DNA of 64,000 nt from Chitinophaga cymbidii (GTDB lineage: Bacteria > Bacteroidota > Bacteroidia > Chitinophagales > Chitinophagaceae). Made by a program: the position numbers and the translations under genes. Shown here piece by piece: positions 26,212 through 35,012 of the stretch. Each line of letters starts with the position of its first letter. The first letter of the stretch is position 1. The DNA is taken from NCBI RefSeq assembly GCF_007992715.1, contig NZ_BKAU01000001.1, positions 2,604,001-2,668,000 of the forward strand, written 5' to 3'. The notes beneath the pieces are model-generated. The model was given only the letters and a program-made list of their open reading frames with translations. It had not been told where the DNA came from and searched no databases.

Positions 26212-27435
26212 ATGGTTAATAAGAGTTATTATAAAGCGCTGGCTTTAAGGGAATTTTACTTTTCAGGCAAACTGTCATCTACTGACCTGAGCGTGCGTAT
26301 GGGCAAAAGCATTCCCCATGTACTGAAAATAATAGATGATCTGATCGCGGACGGCTCCATTGCCGAACTGGGCTATGCCCCTTCCAGCGGCGGCCGGCGG
26401 CCCATCATTTACGCGCTGAAGCCGGATGCCATTTATATTTTGTCGGTAGGAATGGACCAGGAATTTACACGCATCGCGCTGATGGACATTGAGAATAACC
26501 CGGTGGCGCAGGTGAAGGAATTTGAGCTGCCGCTGACCAACAACCCGGAAGCGATTGTCCGTTTAAAGGAAAAGATGCAGGAAGTGATCAAAGAGTCCGG
26601 CGTCAGCAAAGACAAGATCATTGGCGCGGGCATAGGCATGCCGGGCTTTGTGGATTTCAAGAAAGGGGTCAACTACTCTTTTCTGAATGCGGGCGGCAAA
26701 ACCATCACTGAATACCTGACCAGCGAACTGAACATCCCGGTGTACATTGATAATGATTCCAGCCTGATCGCACTGGCGGAGTTCCGTTTCGGCGCCGCCC
26801 GGCAGAAGAAGAATGCCATGGTGGTGAACATCGGGTGGGGGATTGGTTTGGGCATGATATTGAACGGGGAATTGTTCCGGGGGCATGATGGCTTTGCGGG
26901 CGAGTTCAGCCACATTCCTCTTTTCAATAACAACAAGCTCTGCAGCTGCGGCAAGAGCGGCTGCCTGGAAACGGAAGCTTCCCTATTGCTGGTGATCGAA
27001 AAAGCGGGGCACGGCCTGAAGGACGGCCGCCTGTCCGCCCTGGGCGCGAAGTTCCCCACGGGGCACCCGGAGGCGGATTGGGATGCGATCGTAAAAGCCG
27101 CCCACAAAGGCGACCGCTTTGTGGTGGAGCTGCTGTCGAAAACAGGTTATGATATCGGAAAAGCGGTGGCGATCCTCATCCACCTGATGAACCCGGAATT
27201 TGTGATACTCAGCGGCAGGGGCACGCTGGCCGGCAAGGTATGGGAAGCGCCGGTGCAGCAGGCTTTGAATGAGCACAGCATTCCCCGCCTTGCTGCCAAC
27301 ACCAAGCTGGCCATTTCCACGCTTGGTCATCATGCGGAGCTGATCGGCGCGGTTTCGCTGGTCATGGAAAACAAAGTGAAGGAGTTCAAGACCAGCCGTA
27401 AAAAGGTAAGGGTGAGAGAGTTCTCGCACGATTGA
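26212..27435 (+). CDS. ROK-family transcriptional regulator (NagC/XylR-like)
   Basis: 407-aa ROK protein with an N-terminal winged helix-turn-helix (residues about 15-55, STDLSVRMGKSIPHVLKIIDD) followed by a duplicated actin-like ATPase-fold domain. Visible motifs are the sugar-binding and phosphate loop regions (GIGMPGFVD, VNIGWGIGLGMI, GHDGFAGEFSHIP) and the ROK zinc cluster CSCGKSGCLE. The presence of the HTH makes it a repressor or activator and not only a kinase. The stop overlaps the frame of the following hydrolase gene, whose real start is 12 bp later, so the two are coupled. It probably responds to a hexose or amino sugar; the specific ligand is unknown. Confidence 0.92.
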   Translation: MVNKSYYKALALREFYFSGKLSSTDLSVRMGKSIPHVLKIIDDLIADGSIAELGYAPSSGGRRPIIYALKPDAIYILSVGMDQEFTRIALMDIENNPVAQVKEFELPLTNNPEAIVRLKEKMQEVIKESGVSKDKIIGAGIGMPGFVDFKKGVNYSFLNAGGKTITEYLTSELNIPVYIDNDSSLIALAEFRFGAARQKKNAMVVNIGWGIGLGMILNGELFRGHDGFAGEFSHIPLFNNNKLCSCGKSGCLETEASLLLVIEKAGHGLKDGRLSALGAKFPTGHPEADWDAIVKAAHKGDRFVVELLSKTGYDIGKAVAILIHLMNPEFVILSGRGTLAGKVWEAPVQQALNEHSIPRLAANTKLAISTLGHHAELIGAVSLVMENKVKEFKTSRKKVRVREFSHD

Positions 27436-27446
27436 ATCTTCATGGC

Positions 27447-29891
27447 ATGAATAAAATAAAATACTTGCTGGCCTTCCTGCAATGCTGCCTTGCAGTGCCG
27501 GCTTTTTCCCAGGATACCTTTCCGTTCACGGAGGCTTTATTTGTGGCCGCTCCGCAACGTTATGGCAGAGAGGCGGTGTATACAGACCACCTCGCTTACC
27601 AGCTTTATACGAACCAGCTGAAAACACCGGTGGAAGGTGCGTCTTTCGCGCCGTCGCTGCAATGGCAGGCCGTAAAAGCGGACAGCGCCCAACGCCTCGT
27701 CCGCCGCGGAGGTGGCAGGGGATGGGGTTTCGGGAGAGGCGGATATTTTTACCTGACCTATTCATCCGACCGCGCGCGCCCGGCCTTACTGCATATCAAA
27801 GGCAACAGCGGATTATATTTCAACGGCATCCCGCATACCGGCGATCCCTACGGATCAGGATGGCTGTACATCCCGGTGCAGCTGAAAAAAGGACTGAACG
27901 AGATCTATGTGCGCGGCGCCATGATCACCGCCAGCCTCCGTTTTCCCGGCAAGCCGCTGCAACTGGTAACGGAAGACCCTACCATGCCGGCCATCGTTAC
28001 GGGGCAAACGCCGGATACAATGCAAGGCGCGGTGGTAGTGATCAACAGCACCAACAAGGAATGGAAAGGGCTGCGGATGCGTGCTGCGCTGGCCGGAAAA
28101 GAGATCACTGCTGCATTGCCTTCCATCCCTCCCATGTCGTCCAGAAAAGTGCCTTTCTCTTTTGATGCCGGCGCTGTGAATACGGTGGGGAAACCGGTTT
28201 GCCATCTTGCGCTGCTCGATAAAAACAAAATACTGGATGAAGCGGAGATCGCGGTGGAAGCGGTGGCGCCGGGGGATCAATACAGCAGCACGTTTACCAG
28301 TGAGATAGACGGCAGTCTGCAATATTACGCGGTGGCGCCGCAAACGAACGGGCCGGTGAAAGGATCGGCGCTTTTTCTTTCCGTGCATGGCGCGGGTGTG
28401 GAAGCGATCGGGCAGGCGAGGGCTTACCAGCCGAAGGACTGGGGGACGCTGGTGGCGGCTACGAACCGCCGCCCACGGGGGTTCAACTGGGAAGACTGGG
28501 GCCGGCTGGATGCGCTGGAAGTGCTGCACATCGCCCGCGAAAAATTTCAACCTGATCCGCGGCATATCTATCTCACCGGGCATTCCATGGGCGGCCACGG
28601 CACCTGGTTCCTCGGCGCCACCTACCCGGATAAATGGGCGGGCATCGCGCCCTGCGCGGGATATCCCACGTTGAAAGGATACGGGTCCGCAGACGGGTTG
28701 ATCCCCGACAGCAGCGGTTCCCCCATGGAGCAAATGCTGCTGCGCGCCGGCAACCAGAGCGACGTGATCCGGCTGGTGCAAAACTACAAGCCGTTGGGCG
28801 TATATATCTTTCACGGTGATGCGGACCGCACCGTATCGGTCAACTATGCCCGGCAGATGCGCGGCTTGCTGGGCGCATTCCATCCTGATCTCAGCTACTA
28901 CGAATACCCCGGCGGGTCACACTGGTTTGGCAATATCAGCGTGGACTGGAAGCCCATCTTTGATTTTTTCAAATGGCACAGCCGTCCCGCTGACACCGCT
29001 GTGAACACCATCGATTTTACGACCGCCAACCCCGGCATCTCCGATTCTTTCCGCTGGGCTTCCGTGCAGCAGCAACATCATCCGCTGCAATACAGCCGGA
29101 TACAACTCCACCGTAACCGCACGGAAAAAAACATCCGCGGCACTACTGAAAACGTGCGCCTGCTCCGGCTGGACCTCAGCGGTTTTTCCGCCGGAACTGC
29201 GCTGACACTGCAAATCGACAGCACGGAAATTACGCACAACGTTACCACCGCGCCGCTTTACCTGCTGAACACCGGCGGCGCCTGGGCCGTTCACCGCCAG
29301 CCACCGTTATCGGAAAAAGGGCCGCACCGCAACGGCACATTGAAAGATGCTTTCAATCACCGGATGATATTCGTGTACAGCACCGGCGGCTCCCGCGAAG
29401 AAAACGAATGGAGCTTCAACAAGGCGCGGTACGATGCCGAAACCTGGTACTACCGAGGTAATGGAGCGGTAGATATTATTGCGGACAAGGATTACGCGAC
29501 GGAGAATTACCGGGACAGAGGGGTGATCATCTACGGCAACCGGAACACCAACAAAGCCTGGAAAACATTGCTGAACGATTGCCCCATTCAGGTAGAACGC
29601 AACAGGATCACCGCCGGCAACAGGCAATGGACAGGCGAAGCGTTGAGCGCCTGCTTTGTGTGGCCGCTCAAAGGTTCCGACGTTGCATCCGTGGGCGTGA
29701 TCGGCGGAAGCGGTTTAACGGGGATGAAGGCGGCGGACGGCAACCAGTATTTCGCGGGCGCCAGCGGGTACCCGGACTTCATGATCTATCATGCGGAGAT
29801 GCTGGTGAACGGCGCGGGCGAAGTGAAGATGGCGGGTTTTTATGATCATCAATGGCAGTTGAATGATGATAAAATGATCCGGGCGGATTGA
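27447..29891 (+). CDS. Secreted alpha/beta hydrolase (prolyl-oligopeptidase / carboxylesterase-like)
   Basis: 814-aa exported enzyme with signal peptide MNKIKYLLAFLQCCLAVPAFS. The middle carries an alpha/beta-hydrolase core. The nucleophile elbow is GHSMGGHGTW (Ser about 380), the acid loop HGDADRTV (Asp 458 or 460) and the base GGSHWFGN (His about 492). An N-terminal beta-rich region and a C-terminal region of about 300 residues flank the core. The layout resembles the putative peptidases and esterases in Bacteroidota carbohydrate loci; xylan or pectin acetyl/feruloyl esterase is one possibility. The start at 27447 gives the signal peptide. Co-transcription with the upstream ROK regulator suggests that the regulator controls it. 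The substrate is not established. Confidence 0.82.
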   Translation: MNKIKYLLAFLQCCLAVPAFSQDTFPFTEALFVAAPQRYGREAVYTDHLAYQLYTNQLKTPVEGASFAPSLQWQAVKADSAQRLVRRGGGRGWGFGRGGYFYLTYSSDRARPALLHIKGNSGLYFNGIPHTGDPYGSGWLYIPVQLKKGLNEIYVRGAMITASLRFPGKPLQLVTEDPTMPAIVTGQTPDTMQGAVVVINSTNKEWKGLRMRAALAGKEITAALPSIPPMSSRKVPFSFDAGAVNTVGKPVCHLALLDKNKILDEAEIAVEAVAPGDQYSSTFTSEIDGSLQYYAVAPQTNGPVKGSALFLSVHGAGVEAIGQARAYQPKDWGTLVAATNRRPRGFNWEDWGRLDALEVLHIAREKFQPDPRHIYLTGHSMGGHGTWFLGATYPDKWAGIAPCAGYPTLKGYGSADGLIPDSSGSPMEQMLLRAGNQSDVIRLVQNYKPLGVYIFHGDADRTVSVNYARQMRGLLGAFHPDLSYYEYPGGSHWFGNISVDWKPIFDFFKWHSRPADTAVNTIDFTTANPGISDSFRWASVQQQHHPLQYSRIQLHRNRTEKNIRGTTENVRLLRLDLSGFSAGTALTLQIDSTEITHNVTTAPLYLLNTGGAWAVHRQPPLSEKGPHRNGTLKDAFNHRMIFVYSTGGSREENEWSFNKARYDAETWYYRGNGAVDIIADKDYATENYRDRGVIIYGNRNTNKAWKTLLNDCPIQVERNRITAGNRQWTGEALSACFVWPLKGSDVASVGVIGGSGLTGMKAADGNQYFAGASGYPDFMIYHAEMLVNGAGEVKMAGFYDHQWQLNDDKMIRAD

Positions 29892-29950
29892 TGCAAAAAC
29901 TACTCAAACGAGTACTAACGCGGCGTGGCGGATTGCGCTAATTTCATCGC

Positions 29951-30880
29951 ATGAAAAACCTCTTATCGGCTTGCCTGTCCGTTTTACTACTGGCTGGCTG
30001 CACCGGTGGCATCTGGCCTGAACCGGGAACTCCCAAGCCCGAAACGCCCGAACAGCCCGGTTGGCTGCTCACCAAAGTGACTAAACGATTGAAATACGAC
30101 TGGGGTTATGTCAACATTACAAAAACAGTAGACGAATATCTTTATAACGAACATCACAAACCAATTGTACACCGCTATTACTCGAATGCCGCCGATTCCA
30201 ATAACCTGATACTCACGGAAGTGGACAGCCTCTTCTACGACAGTCAGCAACGGGTTGTACAGATCAACCGTTTTTCGGTTAGCTTGAACCATGTTTCCTC
30301 TCTCCGTAAACTGATATATAGCGGAAGCAACCGGCTGCCCCACCGGGTGGAACAGCATACGCTGCATGATTCCCTCGGCAACCCGCGCCCTTACCCGGGG
30401 TATTTGTATCATTATGACTATACCTACCAGGACTCGGTGGTGATACAGGTAGCGAACGGGAACGACTTCAGCAACGACACGGCCAAATATCACTACAATG
30501 CATCAGGTAATTACATGTTCTATGATTATCCGTCATGGAATGCCGGGGGCGCCTTTGTGAAGGAGCACGAATTCAGCGGGTATGATAATGCGCCCAATCC
30601 CGCGCGTTACTTCAACCTGGAGCATGGCTTCGCTTTCATCATTGATGATGTACGTTCGCTTTTCCGTTTCTATACGCCGCTGGTATCAAAGAATAACTGG
30701 ACGAGCTTTTCAAAGTACACCTCCTCCCAGTTACCGCGACCGTATGTGGTGCGCACGGTGGTGGTGAACGGAGATGGCCTGGTGGTGGAAACGAATTCGC
30801 CGTATGGTGATTTCGGGAACAGACCGTATACGAATGAGCATATCGTATATGAGTATGAGCAGATAGCGGAGGCTGATTAA
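29951..30880 (+). CDS. Hypothetical lipoprotein, tyrosine-rich beta repeats
   Basis: 309-aa lipoprotein with signal MKNLLSACLSVLLLAGC (Cys 17) and a Pro-rich linker (PEPGTPKPETPEQPG). The body has repeated strands of the form VDEYLYNEHHKPIVHRYY, VDSLFYDSQQRVVQINRF and YHYDYTYQDSVVIQV. These resemble the YD-like or DUF4595-like repeats in Bacteroidota lipoproteins. No catalytic motif is visible. It lies 59 bp after the hydrolase gene on the same strand with no terminator between them. Function unknown. Confidence 0.7.
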   Translation: MKNLLSACLSVLLLAGCTGGIWPEPGTPKPETPEQPGWLLTKVTKRLKYDWGYVNITKTVDEYLYNEHHKPIVHRYYSNAADSNNLILTEVDSLFYDSQQRVVQINRFSVSLNHVSSLRKLIYSGSNRLPHRVEQHTLHDSLGNPRPYPGYLYHYDYTYQDSVVIQVANGNDFSNDTAKYHYNASGNYMFYDYPSWNAGGAFVKEHEFSGYDNAPNPARYFNLEHGFAFIIDDVRSLFRFYTPLVSKNNWTSFSKYTSSQLPRPYVVRTVVVNGDGLVVETNSPYGDFGNRPYTNEHIVYEYEQIAEAD

Positions 30881-30908
30881 AAGGCGGGAGCGTCAGCCGG
30901 CTCTGATG

Positions 30909-31580
30909 TCAGTTCATGGCACGGCGGCTGTTGTAAAGCGCCAGCTGCTTTTTCCAGGCGCCCAGCAGGTAGACGTTCCTTTCCTGCAGCTCCCTGAACG
31001 CATCCACCGCCAGCATCACTTTTGTAAGATATTCCCGGTCTTCTTCGCCTAACATCCTGGGGGCGTAGTTGCGCCGTTTGCTCGTGCTGTCTTTCAGGAA
31101 AGCGTGCAGCGCATCCGTGTGCGGCATGAAAGCCTGCATCAGGTCTTCGATCTGCTGAATGTATTCCGTGCTGAAGCTGTGATATTCTTCCGCCAGCTTT
31201 GTGGCGATGCGCTGCAACACGTTCTGGCCATAAGACGCGAGCAGTATGTGATATTGCTCGATGCTCCCGGAAAGCTTTTTGCCGTCCGGCTGCAGGTCTA
31301 CCGGGAAACGTGTTTTCCACCATTCGCCGGCTTCCAGCAATACCAGCAGCAACTCGCCCGCCGCAACGATATCTTTATGCGCCAGCTTCTTCGCGATCTT
31401 GGTCCTGTAGTGGCTGCTGTCGTGTTCCCTGCTGCACCAGTCCATTATCTTCTGCATATTGCTTTCTCCCTTATAGCATTTGTAGATCAGCGTACCATGC
31501 TGCTCAAGAGATTTGAATGGATAGAATGAGAACCCCTCACAGAATTTTTTTTGCAGTTCGGCATCGGTAAATGAAAGCAT
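30909..31580 (-). CDS. Hypothetical cytoplasmic helical protein
   Basis: 223-aa protein that I do not recognise. It has no signal peptide or membrane segment and is mostly helical and rich in charged residues (IMDWCSREHDSSHYRTKIAKK, QRIATKLAEEYHSFSTEYIQQIEDL). It has a few Trp/Cys residues but no paired Cys motif. Reading direction and codon use match its neighbours and the frame has no competitor on the opposite strand of similar quality. A TATCTTTG -7 element on the minus strand at 31663-31656 supports a transcription start about 75 nt before the ATG. It stands alone between convergent and divergent neighbours. Confidence 0.7.
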   Translation of the reverse strand: MLSFTDAELQKKFCEGFSFYPFKSLEQHGTLIYKCYKGESNMQKIMDWCSREHDSSHYRTKIAKKLAHKDIVAAGELLLVLLEAGEWWKTRFPVDLQPDGKKLSGSIEQYHILLASYGQNVLQRIATKLAEEYHSFSTEYIQQIEDLMQAFMPHTDALHAFLKDSTSKRRNYAPRMLGEEDREYLTKVMLAVDAFRELQERNVYLLGAWKKQLALYNSRRAMN

Positions 31581-31655
31581 AGTCTCGTTTTTAATGCGAT
31601 AATATTCGGTACAGGATGTTATAGGCTGGTTAATGCATATTCAGTACGGTCTTAA

Positions 31656-31663
31656 CAAAGATA
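31656..31663 (-). promoter_or_regulatory. -7 element for the 223-aa protein gene
   Basis: TATCTTTG on the minus strand is a perfect TAnnTTTG match, without a clear TTTG at -33. Confidence 0.35.
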
Positions 31664-31765
31664 ACGAAGGGAAAATACCGTGCGATAACCCTAAAGTAGT
31701 ACAACAGCCGAAACAACAATAACGGGCGTTGTATGTTCGTGTTAGTTGTCCTATATTTATTGATA

Positions 31766-32290
31766 ATGGAAATCATGATTGAAAATACGACGGAAGACGA
31801 CCTGCCGCTTGTTTTACATTTGTTCAGGGAAGCAATGGAGCTGCAGGGGAAGAATGGCTACAAGGTCTGGCAGGAGATCGATCAGGAAGGTTTACGGAAT
31901 GATATCAAAAACAGGTTGCAATTCAAGATCATGCGGGGGAAGGATGTGCTATGCATTTTCAGCATGCAGCATAACGATCCTTTTATCTGGCGGGAAAGGG
32001 ACCGCAACGATGCCATTTATTTACACCGGATAGTAGTGAACCCCGCGTTCAAAGGCCAGAAACAATTCGAAAAAGTGTTGAACTGGGCGAAGGATTACGT
32101 CCGGCAAAAGGGTTTGCGGTATGTGCGGATGGACACATGGGCGGAGAACACGCGGATCATTGCATATTACCGGTCGTTTGGATTTGTATTCATTGAAAAC
32201 TATAAAACTTCCGATGCTCCGGAGCTGCCCGTTCAGAACCGGAACCTGGATGTTGCATTGCTGGAACTGGAAGTAAAAGCATCACTATGA
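31766..32290 (+). CDS. GNAT-family N-acetyltransferase
   Basis: 174-aa acetyltransferase. It opens with MIENTTEDDLPLVLHLFREAM. The acetyl-CoA-binding core is visible as IYLHRIVVNPAFKGQKQFEKVL, and the C-terminal strand as RYVRMDTWAENTRIIAYYRSFGFVFI, the usual GNAT motif B. The Gln-rich P-loop (FKGQKQFE) deviates from the R/Q-x-x-G-x-G/A consensus. I chose the ATG at 31766; the frame extends 11 codons further up into a hydrophobic stretch unlike the family. Its stop overlaps the start of the following kinase-like gene by 4 bp (ATGA), so the two are translationally coupled. Acceptor substrate unknown. Confidence 0.85.
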   Translation: MEIMIENTTEDDLPLVLHLFREAMELQGKNGYKVWQEIDQEGLRNDIKNRLQFKIMRGKDVLCIFSMQHNDPFIWRERDRNDAIYLHRIVVNPAFKGQKQFEKVLNWAKDYVRQKGLRYVRMDTWAENTRIIAYYRSFGFVFIENYKTSDAPELPVQNRNLDVALLELEVKASL

Positions 32291-33180
32291 CAAATGCCAG
32301 TGCCCCGCCGCCATACCTGGTGGATCTTTTAACGCACAGCATCAACAAAAAGCCGGTGCATTGGGCTGTCCCCGATTGCGGCCTGTCATCCGCCCACCGG
32401 TTTTCCGTAACGTTTGAAGACGGCAGCAAAGTATTTGTGAAAGCAGCGGTTGATGCGCTGACGGCGCAGTGGCTGCGCACGGAGCACCTGGTGTTGTCGT
32501 CCGTCCGCACTGCGGTAATGCCGGATGTTGTGGCGTGGATCGATCAGCCGGGCACCTATCCCGTTCTGCTGAGCCGTGATCTGAGCGATGCGTACTGGCC
32601 TGCCAGTCATAGCGGGGTTACCTGGCGGGAGGGGGATTTTAACCGTTTGTTCAGCAGCATCCGGGCGCTTTCGTCTTGTGAGGCGCCGCCGTCGCTGGCT
32701 GCTCTGCAAAACAGGCAGGCGCCTGCGTGGATGGAAATAGCCAATGATCCCGGTGGGTTCCTGGCCCTTGGGGTATGTTCTCCGGAATGGTTCCGCAGCT
32801 CGGCAGGCGCGCTTGCCGAAGCGGAGATGAACGCCGATATAACCGGTGATTGCCTCGTGCATGGGGATATACGAAGCGATAATATCTGTATAGCAGGATC
32901 AACCGCGATGTTTGTTGACTGGAGCCATGCCGCGCGCGGCAGTGCGCGATATGACCTCGCTTGTGTTTTGCCCACGCTTTGCCTGGAGGGTGGCCCCGCT
33001 CCATACCTGGTGATGCCTGACGGCGGGGGAGAAGCCGCTTTGATGTGCGCCGGGCTTGTGCGGCGGTTGATACAGGATGATGCGATGCCGGAGTGGCTGA
33101 AGAGTGTGTTCAGGAGGCTCATTGCTATTGAACTGGAATGGGCCGCGCAGTGCCTTGGGCTGGATCAGCCCGCCGGTTAA
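32287..33180 (+). CDS. Aminoglycoside phosphotransferase (APH)-like kinase
   Basis: 297-aa APH/choline-kinase-fold protein. The nucleotide-binding lobe shows VTFEDGSKVFVKAAVD. The catalytic loop LVHGDIRSDNICI carries the Brenner-type HGD-x4-N motif (Asp about 194), followed by MFVDWSHAARGSARYDLA with the metal-binding Asp. It starts within the stop of the GNAT gene. The pairing of an acetyltransferase and a phosphotransferase is reminiscent of antibiotic-modifying pairs, but nothing here identifies an aminoglycoside substrate, and small metabolites are as likely. It ends convergently with the TetR gene, and the stop codons overlap. Confidence 0.83.
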   Translation: MTNASAPPPYLVDLLTHSINKKPVHWAVPDCGLSSAHRFSVTFEDGSKVFVKAAVDALTAQWLRTEHLVLSSVRTAVMPDVVAWIDQPGTYPVLLSRDLSDAYWPASHSGVTWREGDFNRLFSSIRALSSCEAPPSLAALQNRQAPAWMEIANDPGGFLALGVCSPEWFRSSAGALAEAEMNADITGDCLVHGDIRSDNICIAGSTAMFVDWSHAARGSARYDLACVLPTLCLEGGPAPYLVMPDGGGEAALMCAGLVRRLIQDDAMPEWLKSVFRRLIAIELEWAAQCLGLDQPAG

Positions 33181-33785
33181 ACTGCAAATTTCTTCATCCC
33201 CTTCGCTGTTAAATACGGATAGAACATCCCCCAGAAAAGCTCCGAATAATATTTCAACGCTTTCTTCCCTTTCAGCTGCAACGTGATCTCGTTGCTGGAC
33301 AGCCAGAAGTCCGCCACAATGAACAGCTGATGCACGAATAATTTCAACACGTCTTCCGGAATATCCTTTCGCATGATGCCTTCCTGCTGCATGATGCTGA
33401 ATATATGCATGAACTGCGGTTCCCGTTTCCGCAGATTGTGTTTGTAATGTTTGGTAATGGCGGGAATGCGGCGGCCGATCTCCACGAAGTGCAGGAATAT
33501 GAAGCGGAATTCGTAAACCAATTCAAAACTGGCCGTCACGCTCTGGCGGAAAGCTTCCATCCTGTCTGCAGCCGCTGCCGGAATAGCGGTCAGCAGCGTA
33601 TCGAAGCGGGCAGCCAGCCGGTCGTACAACGCCTGTATGACAAGGTTGGTATTGGCGTAATGATATTGGAGGTTGCCGTGGCTGATGCCCATTTCAGCGG
33701 CGATATGCCGCACGGTTACGGTATCGATCCCTTCCGTGTTGAACAGCTCCAGCGCGGTGTCCAGTATTTTGTTCTTCGTGCTCAT
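33177..33785 (-). CDS. TetR/AcrR-family transcriptional regulator
   Basis: 202-aa regulator. The N-terminal HTH is ILDTALELFNTEGIDTVTVR, continuing HIAAEMGISHGNLQYHYANT. A helical ligand-binding domain fills the rest (FIFLHFVEIGRRIPAI). It is divergent from the flavin monooxygenase gene across 72 bp that contain a perfect palindrome (33796-33811), so it most likely represses that gene and itself until an inducer binds. The last codon overlaps the stop of the convergent kinase gene. Confidence 0.92.
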   Translation of the reverse strand: MSTKNKILDTALELFNTEGIDTVTVRHIAAEMGISHGNLQYHYANTNLVIQALYDRLAARFDTLLTAIPAAAADRMEAFRQSVTASFELVYEFRFIFLHFVEIGRRIPAITKHYKHNLRKREPQFMHIFSIMQQEGIMRKDIPEDVLKLFVHQLFIVADFWLSSNEITLQLKGKKALKYYSELFWGMFYPYLTAKGMKKFAV

Positions 33786-33795
33786 ACTTAAATAT

Positions 33796-33811
33796 TAGGC
33801 CATTTGGCCTA
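33796..33811. promoter_or_regulatory. TetR operator palindrome
   Basis: TAGGCCA-TT-TGGCCTA is a perfect 7+2+7 palindrome. A related half-site (CATTTGACCTA, 33833-33843) lies downstream over the -7 element of the monooxygenase promoter. It is positioned to control both divergent genes. Confidence 0.7.
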
Positions 33812-33837
33812 TTTCTACAATAAAATTAGTACATTTG
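33803..33837 (+). promoter_or_regulatory. Promoter of the flavin monooxygenase gene
   Basis: TACATTTG at 33830-33837 is a perfect -7 element. The nearest TTTG (33803-33806) is 23 nt upstream, longer than usual, and lies inside the palindrome. Confidence 0.5.
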
Positions 33838-33857
33838 ACCTAAAATTACGCTTTTTT

Positions 33858-35012
33858 ATGAAAGTGATCATCATAGGCGCGGGAATCGGCGGGCTGACCA
33901 CTGCTATTGCTTTGCAGCAAAGGGGGATCGCATACGAAATATATGATGCCGCGCCAGGCAACCGGCCGGTGGGCGCTGGCATTATGCTCGGCGCCAATGC
34001 CATGCGCGTGTATGAACGCCTGGAGATTGCGGAGGAGATCAAAAGCGTGAGCGTGCTGGCGGAATACATCTACATCCGCAATTGCCAGGGCACTGTTTTG
34101 CAGACGATCAGCAACGCGGAAGTGGAGGAGCGGTATGGTACGGGCACATACGGGCTGCACAGGGCGGCATTGCAGCAGGTGCTGCTTGGTCATTGCAGGC
34201 AACCGGTGCACTACAACAAACGGTGCGCATCCGTCAGTGAAAACGGGCCATGTATAACGGTGCATTTTTCGGATGGAAGCAAGGCTGAAGGTTCGCTGGT
34301 GATCGGCGCGGACGGCATCCGCTCGGCCGTCCGCGAGCAATGTGTGGAGAAAGCCCGTTACCGCTATTCGGGGCAGACCTGCTGGCGGGCGATCATCCCG
34401 GTGGACCTGCCGGCAGCGGAGGCCAGTGTTGCCGCCGAAACCTGGAGCGTGAAAGGCGGCGGGCTCCGTGCGATGTTCACGCAGGTAGGCCCGCAACAGG
34501 TATATTTCTGGATGACCAAAGCAATGCCCGCCGGTACGGTAATGCCACCCGAAGCAGCGCTGCCGTTCATCCGCGAGCAGTTGTCCGGCTACGAGGGATA
34601 CATGCAGGCCATGCTGCATCACCTGCGCCCGGAATATCTCATCCAGAGCGATTTGTCCGACATTGCGCCGCTGCGGTCATGGCACAAGGGGCGCGCGGTG
34701 CTGCTGGGAGATGCGGCGCATGCTACCACGCCCAATGTAGGGCAGGGAGCAGGGCTAGCCATAGAAGACGCCTGGGTGCTGGTGCAGTGCCTGGCCGCTA
34801 GCGGACATCATGAACAGGCATTTGAAGCTTACCAGCAACGCCGCATGGCGCGCGCGGGGAAGATCGTCCGCCTCTCCCGCCAGATCGGGTGGCTCACCAA
34901 CTGGAAAGGCCGCCTGCTGACAGGGTTGCGGGACAGCCTGATGAAGCGCATGCCCAAACGGATGACGGACAAGCAGCTGGCATTCTTCTATGGAGTAGAC
35001 CTGGATGCTTAG
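33858..35012 (+). CDS. FAD-dependent monooxygenase (salicylate-hydroxylase / UbiH class A type)
   Basis: 384-aa group A flavoprotein hydroxylase. The N-terminal FAD fold has GAGIGGLTTAIALQQRG and the ribose-binding acidic YEIYDA. The DG motif is GADGIRSAVRE (about residue 158), and the GD motif is LLGDAAHATTPNVGQGAGLA (about 285), followed by IEDAWVL. Length and motif spacing fit p-hydroxybenzoate-hydroxylase-fold enzymes that insert oxygen into aromatic or polyene substrates using NAD(P)H. The start at 33858 is 21 bp after the -7 element. Divergent TetR control suggests induction by an aromatic compound or antibiotic. TetX-like activity cannot be excluded but no specific feature supports it. 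Confidence 0.9.
   Translation: MKVIIIGAGIGGLTTAIALQQRGIAYEIYDAAPGNRPVGAGIMLGANAMRVYERLEIAEEIKSVSVLAEYIYIRNCQGTVLQTISNAEVEERYGTGTYGLHRAALQQVLLGHCRQPVHYNKRCASVSENGPCITVHFSDGSKAEGSLVIGADGIRSAVREQCVEKARYRYSGQTCWRAIIPVDLPAAEASVAAETWSVKGGGLRAMFTQVGPQQVYFWMTKAMPAGTVMPPEAALPFIREQLSGYEGYMQAMLHHLRPEYLIQSDLSDIAPLRSWHKGRAVLLGDAAHATTPNVGQGAGLAIEDAWVLVQCLAASGHHEQAFEAYQQRRMARAGKIVRLSRQIGWLTNWKGRLLTGLRDSLMKRMPKRMTDKQLAFFYGVDLDA

Noticed and set aside
33858..35012. TetX-type tetracycline monooxygenase
   Set aside because: The general class A motifs fit, but nothing specific separates it from other aromatic hydroxylases, so only the broad class is given.
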